DNA of 64,000 nt, taken from contig JAFDWX010000001.1 in the NCBI GenBank assembly GCA_018268255.1, forward strand, positions 248,001 through 312,000. Reading direction: 5' to 3'. Numbering within the stretch: the first letter of the stretch is position 1; each line of letters starts with the position of its first letter. Position numbers and translations under genes: made by a program. Under the pieces are notes generated by a model, which was not told the DNA's origin, searched no databases, and worked only from the letters and a program-made list of their open reading frames with translations. Shown here in pieces: positions 51,027-60,319 of the stretch. Origin of the DNA: Armatimonadota bacterium. GTDB lineage: Bacteria > Armatimonadota > Fimbriimonadia > Fimbriimonadales > Fimbriimonadaceae.

Positions 51027-51348
51027 TTTCCCAGGGTGCTGATACTCGAGATCGAGGGGAGCGTGTGCCAACGCGTAGATTTAGGAACAGAGGCTCACCG
51101 GCTCGGGTGTTCAACTTTTGGAGGATGAGATCCTTATGCAAACGAATCTCCTGCGCCCATGCGGAACCGCTGGCGATGACCCAAAGGGTTCCCTTCTCAA
51201 ATCGATCCGGTATACATCGCTCGGCGAGACCCATTCCAACGACTTCATCCCAGTCGCGCATGACAATCTGAGCGCGACCCGTTTTGGCGATCTCTGGTCT
51301 ACCCAAAGCCGCATCAACCATGTCAGCAATCTTTTTCAAGCCCGGCAT
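51007..51348 (-). CDS. DUF721 (DciA-like) protein
   Basis: The ~113-residue protein has the DUF721 core: LKKIADMVDAALGRPE, MRDWDEVVGMGLAERCIPDRFEKGTLWVIASGSAWAQEI (split across the domain) and LHKDLILQKLN. The DUF721 family includes DciA, the ancestral loader or regulator of the DnaB helicase. ATG at 51348 gives the usual family start and overlaps recF by 13 bases; a frame to 51423 lies inside recF. The recF-DUF721 order is the same as next to the origin of actinobacteria, where gyrB follows; here comEC follows instead. Confidence 0.82.
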   Translation of the reverse strand: MPGLKKIADMVDAALGRPEIAKTGRAQIVMRDWDEVVGMGLAERCIPDRFEKGTLWVIASGSAWAQEIRLHKDLILQKLNTRAGEPLFLNLRVGTRSPRSRVSAPWENVEPME

Positions 51349-52445
51349 ATCTGGCCACTCTCCACAGAAAAAACCTGACCCAGAGCCAAGGCACTGGCAG
51401 CGATCTGGTCCACCTCTGTACATGTCATGATGACTTGGCCAGCATGATCAAATGCAAGAGACAGAAGATTTGATTGCCTAAATCGGTCGAGCTCAGCAAA
51501 TACATCGTCTAGCAGCAGGAGTGGAGCCAAGCCCAAAACTTCCGAGGCGACCTTCAGGGAGGCCATTTTGAGCGAAAGCGCTACACTCCGCTGCTGCCCT
51601 TGGGATCCAAATGTGCGGGTGCGATGGCCATTGATGCTGAGGGCCAAATCATCGCGATGTGGACCAATCAAAGAAGTTCCGCGACGAATCTCCTCTCGTC
51701 TGCCCTCACTCAAAGCCGAAGCTAGAGCTTCGTGGTCAGCGTGGCGGTCCTTTGCCTCATATTCAATCGCAAGGCTCTCGCCGGGCTCGAGACCACACAA
51801 GATCGGACCGCCATACCCGTGGAGATCCAAGACGTACTGCTTCCTCCGATGCCTCAACAAGGCACCGTGCTGGGCCATATCGGCCTCCCAGATCTCAAAC
51901 TGGTCATCTGGCACGTTCTGTTCCTGCGCAGCCCTCAAAAGCACGTTTCTTTGCTCCAGGGCACGCTTGTAATTCGCTAGGTGCTGCAAGTATCCCGGGT
52001 AGAGCTGCGAAAGCGAAGTATCCAGGAAAGTGCGACGTTCGGCCGGATCACCTCGAACGAGAGCCATATCCTGAGAGCTGAAGGTCACCGAAGGCAGTCG
52101 TCCCAAAAGATCAGAAATCCTGCTCAGCGCACTTCCGTTGATCCTCGCACGCTTTCGCTGTCCTCCGACAAGCTGAACCTCAAGGAGCGTCTCGGATTCT
52201 GCAAGAACGCCTCTCACCAGCGCTTCGGTCTCATCCCAACAGATCACCTCGGCGTCTTTCGACCCACGCAATATCTGCCCGGTCGAGAGAAGGTACATCG
52301 CTTCCAGCAGATTGGTCTTCCCTTGAGCATTTCTTCCGACTAAGACGTTCAGCCGCGGATGGAGGTCAACACGCTGCTCGACGAGATTTCTCCAGTGACG
52401 CGTTTCAAGGCTGGAGACTCCTAGTGGGATTTCCCCCACATTCAT
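51336..52445 (-). CDS. recF: DNA replication and repair protein RecF
   Basis: The 369-residue SMC-like ATPase has Walker A VLVGRNAQGKTNLLEAM near 37, RTFLDTSLSQLYPGYL, the signature region GSQGQQRSVALSLKMA and Walker B LLLLDDVFAELD. RecF helps load RecA at gaps. The gene begins at the edge of a 247-bp gap with DnaA-box-like sequences and overlaps the DUF721 gene by 13 bases. The expected upstream partner dnaN is not present on this side; an RDD-family gene is found instead. Confidence 0.96.
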   Translation of the reverse strand: MNVGEIPLGVSSLETRHWRNLVEQRVDLHPRLNVLVGRNAQGKTNLLEAMYLLSTGQILRGSKDAEVICWDETEALVRGVLAESETLLEVQLVGGQRKRARINGSALSRISDLLGRLPSVTFSSQDMALVRGDPAERRTFLDTSLSQLYPGYLQHLANYKRALEQRNVLLRAAQEQNVPDDQFEIWEADMAQHGALLRHRRKQYVLDLHGYGGPILCGLEPGESLAIEYEAKDRHADHEALASALSEGRREEIRRGTSLIGPHRDDLALSINGHRTRTFGSQGQQRSVALSLKMASLKVASEVLGLAPLLLLDDVFAELDRFRQSNLLSLAFDHAGQVIMTCTEVDQIAASALALGQVFSVESGQICRA

Positions 52446-52692
52446 AGAGAAAAGAGTTCCTTGAGAGAATTCTTATTTCTTTTATTATCAACTTTGGTAA
52501 TGTGGAAAACTCTTCGACGGCGTGTAGCTTTTGGACCATTCTCTAGGCTAATTGAACTTAGCCGAACCGAGCGACATTGATCAGTACTGGTGGAAAACGT
52601 TGTGAATAACCAGACTTGTGTACAAGATTTTTCATAGGGTTTTCCTACCTCTAAATCCTGTCCAGATCTGTAAACCGGTTTTCCCCAAGTTT
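52446..52692. other. Candidate replication origin (oriC-like) upstream of recF
   Basis: Within this 247-bp gap TGTGGAAAA (52501-52509) and TGTGAATAA (52601-52609) each differ by one base from the DnaA box TGTGGATAA; GGTGGAAAA (52589-52597) and, on the other strand, TTTTCCCCA (52679-52687) differ by two. An A+T-rich stretch (52470-52500) could be the unwinding element. recF, the DUF721 gene and a perfect parS site 6.3 kb away support an origin region. dnaA and dnaN are missing and no box is perfect, so a plain recF promoter region remains possible. Confidence 0.45.
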
Positions 52693-53442
52693 TCATAGCA
52701 AACCCTGTTCACGGCCAAACCGCATGATGACCGCCTCCATCAAGTAGATAGGGTGCACTCCTGGAATCGGTGAGATGCCCCGCTTTTCTTGGAATGGCTC
52801 CCAGATTTCTGCAACAAATCGATTCTGGAGAACCGGTGGCAGCATGGGAAAACGATCACAAAGTCGCTTGAGAGCCACATATTCGTCCATGGTCATCCCG
52901 CGCAGGTGTCCGATATGCTCCTCGAATGGGTGAATTCCCGCGCGATAGGGTGCCACCTCGGGACGAAGCATCGGCGGTTTCTCATGAGTGACCATGGTGT
53001 TCGAAGCGAGATCGCCCAGTCTCTGGCAGCGCTCGTTGAGAAACATCACGATAATCCCACCGGCGAAGAAGCTCGGAAGGAAGTCGCCGATTAGGAGGAT
53101 GTTACGGAAGAACGCAGAGGCGAAAGTCACGGGCGTTCCATCGGTCATTCTCACCCGAATTCGAAGAGCGAATTTGCCAAGGGTGAGTCCGTTCCACAGC
53201 CCTTCCAGCAGGATGAAATATAGGAACGGAGCGAAGGACAAAAGGACGATAACGAAACTGAGTCCCAAGGCTCGTGTGAGATCAAAAGCTGCCAATATCG
53301 CCGAGATTTGAGCCAGAAGGTATAGCATCCCGCCGATCACCAAGAGGTCGATGAGTTTCGCGCCAATGCGACTCCCGATGGATGCGACTCGGTAAGCTAC
53401 GGCAACCTTTTCTGGAGTAAGTACGGCAACCTCGTATGGCAC
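52693..53442 (-). CDS. RDD-family membrane protein
   Basis: The 249-residue protein begins with GTG and shows the RDD domain: an Arg in SRIGAKLIDLLVIGG and two Asp residues, with three to four membrane helices up to ~140 (LSFVIVLLSFAPFLYFILLEGLWNG; TLGKFALRIRV). A soluble C-terminal part (~150-249) is specific to this branch. RDD proteins are mostly uncharacterised, and some are linked to ion transport. The divergent neighbour encodes DUF58, and RDD, DUF58 and MoxR genes commonly sit together in bacteria. Confidence 0.82.
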   Translation of the reverse strand: MPYEVAVLTPEKVAVAYRVASIGSRIGAKLIDLLVIGGMLYLLAQISAILAAFDLTRALGLSFVIVLLSFAPFLYFILLEGLWNGLTLGKFALRIRVRMTDGTPVTFASAFFRNILLIGDFLPSFFAGGIIVMFLNERCQRLGDLASNTMVTHEKPPMLRPEVAPYRAGIHPFEEHIGHLRGMTMDEYVALKRLCDRFPMLPPVLQNRFVAEIWEPFQEKRGISPIPGVHPIYLMEAVIMRFGREQGLL

Positions 53443-53473
53443 CGAAAGAGATTACCGGCATCCAACCGCAGAT

Positions 53474-54781
53474 ATGATCCCTACCCGCAGATTCTGGTTC
53501 TTCCTTGCGTTGGGTATCCCGATCGCGCTTCTGGGGGCGGTCTTTACCGGGATGGAAAAGGTGCTCCTTCCCTACAATGTTGGGCTTTTTTTGGCCTATT
53601 TCGGAACAGCACTTGCCGTGCCAAGCAGTAAGAGGATCTCTGTAACCCGAAGATTTGACCAAGTTCTATCGGTTCGCGCCAGTAATCGGGTGGAAATTAC
53701 TATCGAAAACGAGAGTGGCACAGTTCTGCACGGAAGGTTACTGGATACACCGCCGGATACTTTCGAAGCTGACCAGCCCGAGCAATCAATCGATATCGAA
53801 GACGGGCGACAGGCAGTCTTGCACTATCACGCAGTGCCTGCGGTGAGAGGTCGCGAAGAATTTGGAGACGTCTACCTCCGCCTGCATGCTCCCTTGGGAT
53901 TGGTCGATGTTATCCGCACCATTCCCTTGACCCAGGAAGTAAAGGTCTATCCTAACGTCTTGGCGCTCCGGGAGTTTGACGTTCTCAAACAGCGGGGCCG
54001 CCTCAGCCTCATGGGAATTCGAAAGGCCCGGATCAAGGGCCAAGGCACCGAATTCGAATCTCTTCGCGAGTATCGAGACGACGATTATCGACGAATCGAC
54101 TGGAAGTCTACGGCTCGCAGAAATCGATTGGTGGTCCGTGATTACGAAACCGAGCGCAATCAACCCGTGCTCGTGTGTGTCGATATCGGCCGACACATGA
54201 TGACTGAGATGGACGGCGTCACCAAGCTCGATCACGCTCTGGATGCATGCTTGATGCTTCTTCATGCGGCCGCGAGCGCGGGCGACCTGACCGGTCTCCT
54301 CGTTTACAGTGACCGTGTTCACCGCTTTATTCCGCCACGCAAGGGTCGCGCCCAAAGCGGAGCCATTTTGGATGCGGTCCACAGCCTGCAGGCTGATCCG
54401 GTGGAATCCAATCACGTCGAGGCCTTTTCTTACTTGGCAACGCGTTGGAAGCGACGAAGCATGGTGGTGGTCTTCTCCGACGCTGAAGACGAGAGCCAGG
54501 CGCGCGATATCGTGGCTGGTCTCCTCGCACTGCGCCGGCGTCATCTCGTGTTCACAGCAAGGGTCAAAGACCCGAGGCTGCGGGAGTTGGAGGAGGTGCC
54601 ATTGCAACAGCCGACGGATTTGTATAAGCGATCTGCTGCCCTTTGGTACTCAACTCAAAGGAAGCGCGCCGAGATGGTGTTGTCTTCCGTGGGATTGCAG
54701 AGTATCGATAGCGAGCCACAAGATTTGGCTCAGTCGCTGGTCACCGCGTACATGATCGTGAAAGAAACGGCAGCGCTTTAG
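53474..54781 (+). CDS. DUF58 family protein
   Basis: The 435-residue protein has two N-terminal membrane helices (~5-48), an immunoglobulin-like segment, and the DUF58 signature FESLREYRDDDYRRIDWKSTAR near 205, followed by a VWA-like fold (VLVCVDIGRHMM and MVVVFSDAEDE) near 235-345. DUF58 proteins usually partner with MoxR AAA ATPases in protein-maturation systems. No moxR gene is present in the window. The gene diverges from the RDD-family gene across a 31-bp gap. Confidence 0.88.
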   Translation: MIPTRRFWFFLALGIPIALLGAVFTGMEKVLLPYNVGLFLAYFGTALAVPSSKRISVTRRFDQVLSVRASNRVEITIENESGTVLHGRLLDTPPDTFEADQPEQSIDIEDGRQAVLHYHAVPAVRGREEFGDVYLRLHAPLGLVDVIRTIPLTQEVKVYPNVLALREFDVLKQRGRLSLMGIRKARIKGQGTEFESLREYRDDDYRRIDWKSTARRNRLVVRDYETERNQPVLVCVDIGRHMMTEMDGVTKLDHALDACLMLLHAAASAGDLTGLLVYSDRVHRFIPPRKGRAQSGAILDAVHSLQADPVESNHVEAFSYLATRWKRRSMVVVFSDAEDESQARDIVAGLLALRRRHLVFTARVKDPRLRELEEVPLQQPTDLYKRSAALWYSTQRKRAEMVLSSVGLQSIDSEPQDLAQSLVTAYMIVKETAAL

Positions 54782-54837
54782 TTAACGAAATCCACAGAAA
54801 GCGGCAAAACTTTGCCATTTCTCGCCCAGGTTCTTTG

Positions 54838-54843
54838 TATAAT
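54838..54843 (+). promoter_or_regulatory. Promoter -10 box of the PEP-CTERM gene
   Basis: A perfect TATAAT stands 50 bases before the ATG at 54893. A TTGCCA at 54812-54817 resembles a -35 but the spacing is 20 bp, longer than ideal. The box supports the downstream ATG rather than an upstream TTG at 54812 as the translation start. Confidence 0.6.
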
Positions 54844-54892
54844 ATCAACAACTTGTGTTGCCGTACTTTTCGGCTTTGGATTGAGAGTAAGA

Positions 54893-57800
54893 ATGAGAGT
54901 CGACCCAGGGATTCGTGGCGGTTGGTGGGCCGCTCTCGCCGGTGCATTTGTACTGGGAGGGCTTATACCCGTTCGTGCTCAGGCATCCGTTAACTACTGG
55001 CTTCCCAATTATGCAAGCCAGTATTGGGAGAATCCAGCAAACTGGTATCTCGGATCTCCAACGGATCCAGGCAACGATCTCTACATCAACTTTGGTCAAT
55101 ACCTATCTAATATTCAGCAGACAACGATAGCCTCGGGCAATTTCGTTGGACGTAACCTGTACACAAACTCAGACCTCTCGATTTTGGGCGGAAGTTTGGA
55201 CCTTTCTGGAGACAGCAGCACTGTTCAGGGGGCCGTTTCAGTCTCAGGAGGCAGGCTGACCGTTGGCAAGTTGACATCCGAAAACTTGTATGTCGCCGCC
55301 AACGCCACGATCGAGGGCAACTTCTCGCTGAACTCGACCTTGGTGACGTCCGGATCCTTCACGTTGAACGGAAACGTGGATATCCTCGCAGGATCTGCGA
55401 GCCTGAGCGGTACCGCATCGGGGAGCCACTACATTCGATCAAGGGATTTGGTCGCGACGAACTTCCGCGGCGATGCGCTGGAAGTCCTCAACGCTGGCAC
55501 TTTCTCGGGTGTCACCTTGAACACCCTGGTCGTTGGAGAAGGTGCGTCATCTCAGTTTCTGGGAGCGCAATCGACGATCGGAAATCTCCCCGTCGACGGC
55601 ACTGTGTCGATGGACACCCAGCAGGGCGTGAAAATTACCGGCTCGATGAATCTCAATTCCGGGTCCCATGTTCAAGGGGATTTCGAGCTAGTGGGAGGGC
55701 TGTTCTCGGCCGCGTCGGGTTCTGCCGGTTACGTCAACCTGGTGCTGACGCATGGCGCTCAGGCAAATTTTGAAGCTGGCAGCGATGTCGCAGTTGGTTC
55801 GCTCCAATTGGCTGGCGAGACCACCAAGTTAAGTTCCGACAAAGCCCAGTCGATAGACTCTCTCCAGTGGACGGCAGGCGAAATCGGCGCTGCAGAGCTG
55901 GTTGCCGACAACCTCTCCATATCCGGGCCAGGCAAGAAAATACTCGGTCAATCAGCATCGTTGCGCTTGAATGGAACTGGAACGTGGGGTTCGGGAAATG
56001 TGGACTCAGCAACGTCGGGTTCAGATGATGCCACGTTCATTAACGAAGCTGAGAGTATCTTCAATGTGACCGGTATCGGGACTTGGAAGCCGGGCACGTT
56101 CGCCAACCGTGGCTTGCTCAACAAGTCCGGCCAAGGCTCCACCATTATCGAGGCGCTGTTTGCTAACTCGGGCTTGGTTCATGTGACGGATGGAACTCTG
56201 GATCTGCGTGGGGGAGGGATGCAAACAGGAGCTTTCCACGTCGACGGTTCTGGAACGCTTCTATTCAATCCAGGTGCCGGGGGGAGCTTCTCTTTGGACC
56301 AGGGAAGTTCGGTCTCCGGATCAGCCACGGTAAGTTCAGGCGAGTTGGGCATTTTCGGTTCCGATCTCTCAGAAGCGGATCTAAATGTTCGCGACGCTGG
56401 CACCCTTTATCAGCTCAGCGGCAGTTCGCAGATACACAGCTTGCTCTTGGATCCCACCGGAACGCTCGACCTTCAGGATTCAACCAGTCGCGTGGCCGAT
56501 CTCAGGAATTTGCGGAATGGCGAGCTGAGTAACGGTGTTTACAAAGTCCACAACTCCGTTCTGTCCATTCAGGGGCCGATCAGCACCAACAACGCGTCAA
56601 TCATCTTGAGTGGTGACGGTGCCATCCGGTATGGCGACGGTCGGGATGCTCTCACGGGCCTGACCACGAACAACGGCATCCTCCACATTCTTGGCCAGAA
56701 TCAAGCTTTCAGTTCCCTGCTGAACAACGCGGGAGAAATCTATAGTGCCGGCGAAAACAACCTTTCCTTCGATCATGGTCTGGCTAATAGCGGGCGAATT
56801 CTCCTGGAAACGAGCTCGGCCTCAATCTCTGGCGGATCCAACATCTCTGGGTTGATGGAGGCGGACGAGTACAGCTCGTTCCGATTCTTGGATGGAGTCA
56901 ACAACTTCCTCGATCAGTCCGTTCTCATCGGCCGCGCAGTGCTTCAGTCCGGGGAGTTTAACTTTTTCGCCGGTTCGGACTTTAATGACGCGATCATCGA
57001 CAACGTTGGGGGACAGGTTTTCTTCCGCGGAGGCACTTCCGCTGTATTGGGAACGCTCAACCTTAACCAGGGAACGTTCAATGTTGTCGGCAACACTCGA
57101 TTCAACAATCGGGTGAGGGTCGGAGGCGAGGTGCAGCTCAATAGCTCCAACCTGACGTTCGCAGGCGGAGGCGAATCCAGCGGCTCGATCTTTGCGCAGG
57201 GAAGCAGCAACGTCAGCTTTGCAAGCGGTGAATTTGATCTGAATGACGGCAGCAAGCTGTTCGGATCGATGTCGGTAGACGGCGCAACAGTCAACGCCAA
57301 TAACAAATCGAAAATCGTCGGCACGATCGATATCCTTACCGGGATTTTCAACTACCGCAGCGGCGCAGACACCAGCGCAAGCAAGTACGTCGTCCGCAAC
57401 GATGGCACCCTCAACGTGCAGTCAGGTTCGCTCCAAATCAGCGACTTCTCCGACAACTGGGATGCCCAAAATCGTGTGCTCAGTGGCGGAAAGATCCATG
57501 TTTTTGACGGTGCCACGCTGACTTTCGGGATGGCTGGCGTGATCACCAACCGCGCCAATGTATGGCTGTCCGGTCAAAACGCGAATTTCAACATCTTCTC
57601 CCAGCGTAACGGAGACACCAGCGCCCTGGGATCGCTCAGGGAAAACGGTGGCGATATCACCCTTGAGAATGGTGCCAACGCTTCGATTGAGGACTCGGTC
57701 AACAACACCGGAACGTTCAATTTGAATGCCGCTTCGGTCACCTGGGGCGGAGGGGTCACGAACTCGGGCCAAGTGGGAATGCGCAACGGTTCTACTGGCG

Positions 57801-58393
57801 ACAGTGGCGACAACGTCAACAACACCGGGACGTTCTTGGTTGGAGCTTCGACCCTTACGATCAATGGGGACTACAACCAAACTGCCGGTCGGACGACGCT
57901 GGAAGATAACGGGACCATCACAGCGCACAACTTCAACATTATAGGTGGCGAATTCAGCGGCACAGGAAACCTTGATTCCAGCGTCAACAACACGGGCACG
58001 ATGAGTCCGGGCCAGAGCCCTGGCAAAGTCAAGATCACCGGCGACTACCTGCAGGGTGCGACTGGAAAGATGATCTTGGAGATCGCCGGAACCATGGACA
58101 GCGATTTTGATCAGATCAAAGTCTTGGGACAAGGCCACCTCAATGGATCGCTTACCGTCCGATTCCTCGGTGGGTTCAAGGCGAAGGAAGGCCAATCGTG
58201 GCAGATGCTCACCTTTGACGGCGGGTTGTTTGGCCAGTTCAGCTCGGTGACCTTTGAAAACGCGAATGTTCCTCTTGCCCTCTCATATGGTCCCAATTCG
58301 CTCAGGATCAACGCTGTGCCGGAACCAGCATCCATTGCCGCTATCGGAGTCGGGTTGGCAGTGCTGGTGCGGCGACGTCGCAGGTGTGCATAG
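54893..58393 (+). CDS. Large PEP-CTERM surface protein with beta-helix-like repeats
   Basis: The ~1166-residue product begins with a signal peptide (WWAALAGAFVLGGLIPVRAQA) and ends with a PEP-CTERM sorting signal: VPEPAS, a hydrophobic helix and the basic tail VRRRRR. In this system exosortase recognises the tail and directs the protein to the envelope. The body consists of many short strands rich in Gly, Ser, Asn and Thr with irregular repeats of NNTGTF-N and SG-x-L types, suggesting a parallel beta-helix. The last part (GNLDSSVNNTGTMSPGQSPGKVKITGDY in pieces) resembles autotransporter-associated repeats, but there is no barrel domain. No exosortase gene is in the window. Confidence 0.85.
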   Translation: MRVDPGIRGGWWAALAGAFVLGGLIPVRAQASVNYWLPNYASQYWENPANWYLGSPTDPGNDLYINFGQYLSNIQQTTIASGNFVGRNLYTNSDLSILGGSLDLSGDSSTVQGAVSVSGGRLTVGKLTSENLYVAANATIEGNFSLNSTLVTSGSFTLNGNVDILAGSASLSGTASGSHYIRSRDLVATNFRGDALEVLNAGTFSGVTLNTLVVGEGASSQFLGAQSTIGNLPVDGTVSMDTQQGVKITGSMNLNSGSHVQGDFELVGGLFSAASGSAGYVNLVLTHGAQANFEAGSDVAVGSLQLAGETTKLSSDKAQSIDSLQWTAGEIGAAELVADNLSISGPGKKILGQSASLRLNGTGTWGSGNVDSATSGSDDATFINEAESIFNVTGIGTWKPGTFANRGLLNKSGQGSTIIEALFANSGLVHVTDGTLDLRGGGMQTGAFHVDGSGTLLFNPGAGGSFSLDQGSSVSGSATVSSGELGIFGSDLSEADLNVRDAGTLYQLSGSSQIHSLLLDPTGTLDLQDSTSRVADLRNLRNGELSNGVYKVHNSVLSIQGPISTNNASIILSGDGAIRYGDGRDALTGLTTNNGILHILGQNQAFSSLLNNAGEIYSAGENNLSFDHGLANSGRILLETSSASISGGSNISGLMEADEYSSFRFLDGVNNFLDQSVLIGRAVLQSGEFNFFAGSDFNDAIIDNVGGQVFFRGGTSAVLGTLNLNQGTFNVVGNTRFNNRVRVGGEVQLNSSNLTFAGGGESSGSIFAQGSSNVSFASGEFDLNDGSKLFGSMSVDGATVNANNKSKIVGTIDILTGIFNYRSGADTSASKYVVRNDGTLNVQSGSLQISDFSDNWDAQNRVLSGGKIHVFDGATLTFGMAGVITNRANVWLSGQNANFNIFSQRNGDTSALGSLRENGGDITLENGANASIEDSVNNTGTFNLNAASVTWGGGVTNSGQVGMRNGSTGDSGDNVNNTGTFLVGASTLTINGDYNQTAGRTTLEDNGTITAHNFNIIGGEFSGTGNLDSSVNNTGTMSPGQSPGKVKITGDYLQGATGKMILEIAGTMDSDFDQIKVLGQGHLNGSLTVRFLGGFKAKEGQSWQMLTFDGGLFGQFSSVTFENANVPLALSYGPNSLRINAVPEPASIAAIGVGLAVLVRRRRRCA

Positions 58394-58395
58394 GT

Positions 58396-58460
58396 TTTCG
58401 GTATTGGAACCCTGTGCGGAGCAGAATCGTAGGCCTTTTGCGTTCTGGGCGATACCGAAA
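58396..58460 (+). terminator. Long-range inverted repeat after the PEP-CTERM gene
   Basis: TTTCGGTAT (58396-58404) and ATACCGAAA (58452-58460) are perfect 9-bp complements with a 47-base interior, in the 121-bp gap before bamA. The structure may separate the surface-protein transcript from the bam-lpx operon, but the long loop makes simple termination doubtful. Confidence 0.35.
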
Positions 58461-58514
58461 TGTTGCCAGGCCGTCTAAAATCGTAAAGCGTAGCCTAAGG
58501 AGGGTTCTACCGAG

Positions 58515-60293
58515 TTGAGTAAAGGATTCACCGCTTTTGCGTTCGTCATGTTGGCGATGCATGTTGGTTGGGCTCAAGCCCAAGCCACGATCAAAGAAAT
58601 CACTGTCACCGGCAATAAGTACATTTCGAAAGACGCGGTGCTGAGCTCTATGCAGAGCAAGGTGGGCGACTCGTACAGCGAGGCAACCGTCGAAGCCGAC
58701 AAGAAAGCGCTCCTCAACATCGGAGTCTTCAAGAAGGTCGAAATTTACACCCAGCCGCTGGAAGATAACAGCATCAAGCTGATGGTTCAGCTCGATGAAA
58801 ATCCGTACATCAAGGAAATCAGGATCAGCGGAAACACGGCAGTGGGCTCCGACAAGATCCTTCCATTGATTACTCAGAAGCCGGACGCGGTGTTCAATCT
58901 CAGGACGGTGGGTCCGACGATTGATGCCATCTCCAGCCTTTACGATAAGCGCGGATACTTCGCTGATGTCGACATCGCCCCCCTGGAGGACTCGCCGGAA
59001 ACCCTGAATGTACAGATCATCGAGCGATCCATCAACAATATTAAGTTTTCGGGCCTGACCCGCACTCGGCCGAGCGTTCTCCGGCGGCTCCTCAAGACGA
59101 AGCCGGGTTCCGCACTCAACCGAAACACGTACAACTCCGATCTTCGTCGATTGGAGGCAAGCGGCTGGTTTGAGTCACTTCAAGGCTCCTTCCAAACTAC
59201 GTCTGAAGTCGGCAAGCTCGATTGGCTGATCGATGTCAAGGAACTTCGCACGGGGATTATTGGCTTCGGCGCCACGCTAGACCCACAAAGTCGTTTGGCG
59301 GGATCCCTGAACTACACCGATTCGAATATCGGTGGAACGGGTCAACGCGTCGGTGTCAGCCTGCAGCAAGATACGGTCGGAAATGGCCTCTCGGCGAGCT
59401 TCGACTACTCAAATCCGTATTTTGATTCCCGAGATACCGCCTTTTCGCTAAGGCTCTACTCGCGAATCAACAGCTACTTTACGGGCTCTGGTTTGAGCGG
59501 CATCGATTCGCCTGACAACGAACGATTCGATGAGCGACGAAACGGTGCCCAAATCGCTTTCACCAGGCCGTTCCGGAATATCTATTCGGCTTCCCTCGGT
59601 GTGAGCGGAGAGCGGGTGCAGACCTTGCGGCTCCGGACAACGGAGACCAATTTCATCCAGCAGGATGGAGATCTAGTGACGTTCCTGGGCCAGGTCGCTC
59701 GGGATACACGAGATGTTCCGCTTGACCCCATGGAAGGAGACTACGCTCGTATCACGATTGAGCCGGGTTTCAGCAATATTTCCAAAATCGGCGGCACAGT
59801 TGGCACCAACACCGACATTCTTGGCAAGCACAAGTTTCTCCGCAACACGCTCGAATACAAGCAGTTTTGGAGCAAGCGACCGAAGTCTGAATCCAAGCTG
59901 AACGATCCAAGAAAGGTGCTTGCGTTTCGAGCGCGTTATGGAACCATCCTCGGCACCGTCCCATTCTTCGAGCAGTTCTTCCTCGGCGGATCCGATTCGC
60001 TTCGAGGATACGCTGACCAGAGGTTCTGGGGCAAAAACGTTCTGCTTACCACTGTTGAGTACCGAGTGCCGGTGCAAAAGAACTTCAACCTGATCGGGTT
60101 TGCCGATTATGGTGGAGCCTGGGGCGGTTATGGCACGCTCAACGACTTTGTCCAATCCAGAACGGCGAGCTTCCACTTGGGCTACGGAATGGGAGTCGGA
60201 TTCCGGACGCCGCTGGGCCCCATCCGGGTGGACTTTGGTTTTAACGGCCATGGTGGAAGCCGAACGCACTTCTCTATCGGAGGAAGCTTCTAG
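58515..60293 (+). CDS. bamA: Outer-membrane assembly factor BamA (Omp85)
   Basis: The 592-residue protein has a signal peptide (AFVMLAMHVGWAQAQ), about three POTRA domains (IKEITVTGNKYISKDAVL; IKEIRISGNTAVGSDKIL; INNIKFSGLTRTRPSVLRR) in ~24-245 and an Omp85 beta-barrel with FLGGSDSLRGYADQRF, the L6 R-G-x motif, and the final strand near IRVDFGF. It inserts barrel proteins into the outer membrane. TTG at 58515 follows AAGGAGGG at a good distance. E. coli BamA has five POTRAs. The Skp-like, LpxD and LpxC genes follow in order. Confidence 0.93.
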   Translation: MSKGFTAFAFVMLAMHVGWAQAQATIKEITVTGNKYISKDAVLSSMQSKVGDSYSEATVEADKKALLNIGVFKKVEIYTQPLEDNSIKLMVQLDENPYIKEIRISGNTAVGSDKILPLITQKPDAVFNLRTVGPTIDAISSLYDKRGYFADVDIAPLEDSPETLNVQIIERSINNIKFSGLTRTRPSVLRRLLKTKPGSALNRNTYNSDLRRLEASGWFESLQGSFQTTSEVGKLDWLIDVKELRTGIIGFGATLDPQSRLAGSLNYTDSNIGGTGQRVGVSLQQDTVGNGLSASFDYSNPYFDSRDTAFSLRLYSRINSYFTGSGLSGIDSPDNERFDERRNGAQIAFTRPFRNIYSASLGVSGERVQTLRLRTTETNFIQQDGDLVTFLGQVARDTRDVPLDPMEGDYARITIEPGFSNISKIGGTVGTNTDILGKHKFLRNTLEYKQFWSKRPKSESKLNDPRKVLAFRARYGTILGTVPFFEQFFLGGSDSLRGYADQRFWGKNVLLTTVEYRVPVQKNFNLIGFADYGGAWGGYGTLNDFVQSRTASFHLGYGMGVGFRTPLGPIRVDFGFNGHGGSRTHFSIGGSF

Positions 60294-60319
60294 TCGTTTT
60301 TGAAGTAGGAATCACACAC

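Noticed and set aside
57422-58195. A 257-codon minus-strand frame
   Set aside because: It is antisense to the PEP-CTERM gene, within a strongly biased repetitive stretch.
54893-58393. Classical type V autotransporter
   Set aside because: The C-terminus is a PEP-CTERM tail with a basic end, not an outer-membrane beta-barrel.
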